DNA of 64,000 nt, taken from positions 76,505-140,504 of the forward strand of contig CAWJTR010000039.1 of NCBI GenBank assembly GCA_963845735.1, written 5' to 3'. Numbering within the stretch: position 1 is the stretch's first letter; each line of letters starts with the position of its first letter. Shown piece by piece: positions 63,987 through 64,000 of the stretch. Both the position numbers and the translations under genes were made by a program. The notes below the pieces were generated by a model that was not told where the DNA came from, ran no database searches, and saw only the letters and a list, made by a program, of their open reading frames with translations. The DNA comes from AP-15 sp963845735. Its GTDB lineage: Bacteria; Pseudomonadota; Alphaproteobacteria; ATCC43930; CGMCC-115725.

Positions 63987-64000
63987 CGGCGGAGACAACA

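Noticed and set aside
1..64000. CRISPR array
   Set aside because: No regularly spaced repeats of 24-40 bases and no cas gene were seen on either strand.

Overview
The window is a stretch of high-GC bacterial chromosome that fits an alphaproteobacterium. The support is a DUF2794 gene (a family known mainly from this class), an Mla-type ABC operon whose permease carries an N-terminal STAS domain, a GcvA-like LysR regulator, and the mix of MFS, luciferase-like monooxygenase and CoA-transferase genes. One RNA gene is present, tRNA-Ser(UGA) at 42131-42217. I see no rRNA, CRISPR array, prophage or replication origin.

The window divides into a decayed left part and a mostly intact right part, with the change near 47.4 kb. 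Bases 1 to about 47,400 hold remnants or copies of ISNCY-type (two), IS1595 (two), IS110, IS3, IS91, IS66 and IS5 elements, several nested or fused. Many ordinary genes there are broken by frameshifts, in-frame stops or truncation: five MFS exporters, an EamA-type permease, two NTF2-like genes, a GMC oxidoreductase, a LysR regulator, a methyltransferase, an ECF sigma factor, two acetyltransferase or Na/Pi remnants, a DNA-ligase tail and an AT-rich NACHT NTPase. Intact genes between them include two MFS transporters, a MalY/PatB aminotransferase, a hybrid histidine kinase, an ABM plus luciferase-like pair, a nucleotidyltransferase, HAD phosphatases, a HisE-like protein, a rhodanese, a Tat-exported transglutaminase, a GFA/2OG-oxygenase pair, a cupin and a D-2-hydroxyacid dehydrogenase.

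The right part (47.5-64 kb) is compact and largely intact: a mechanosensitive channel with a cyclic-nucleotide-binding tail, cytochrome b561, DUF2794, an FAD oxidoreductase, alanine dehydrogenase, adenine phosphoribosyltransferase, a four-gene Mla/Pqi-type lipid transport operon, a coupled luciferase-like/haloacid dehalogenase pair, a CBS-BON protein, a CaiB/BaiF CoA-transferase and methyltransferases. Even here the MlaD-like and lipoprotein genes each carry one frameshift.

Some of the single-base frameshifts may be sequencing errors. The in-frame stops, half genes, fusions and nested insertions are not explained that way. I did not find a convincing intact new system. The most unusual structures are an NTF2-like gene split exactly by an internal piece of an IS66 transposase, a tyrosine-recombinase/IS91 fusion, a NACHT defence-gene remnant beside an intact IS1595 copy, an IS5 element sitting in the centre of a perfect 16-base palindrome, and a GNAT gene cut off just before the tRNA-Ser gene.
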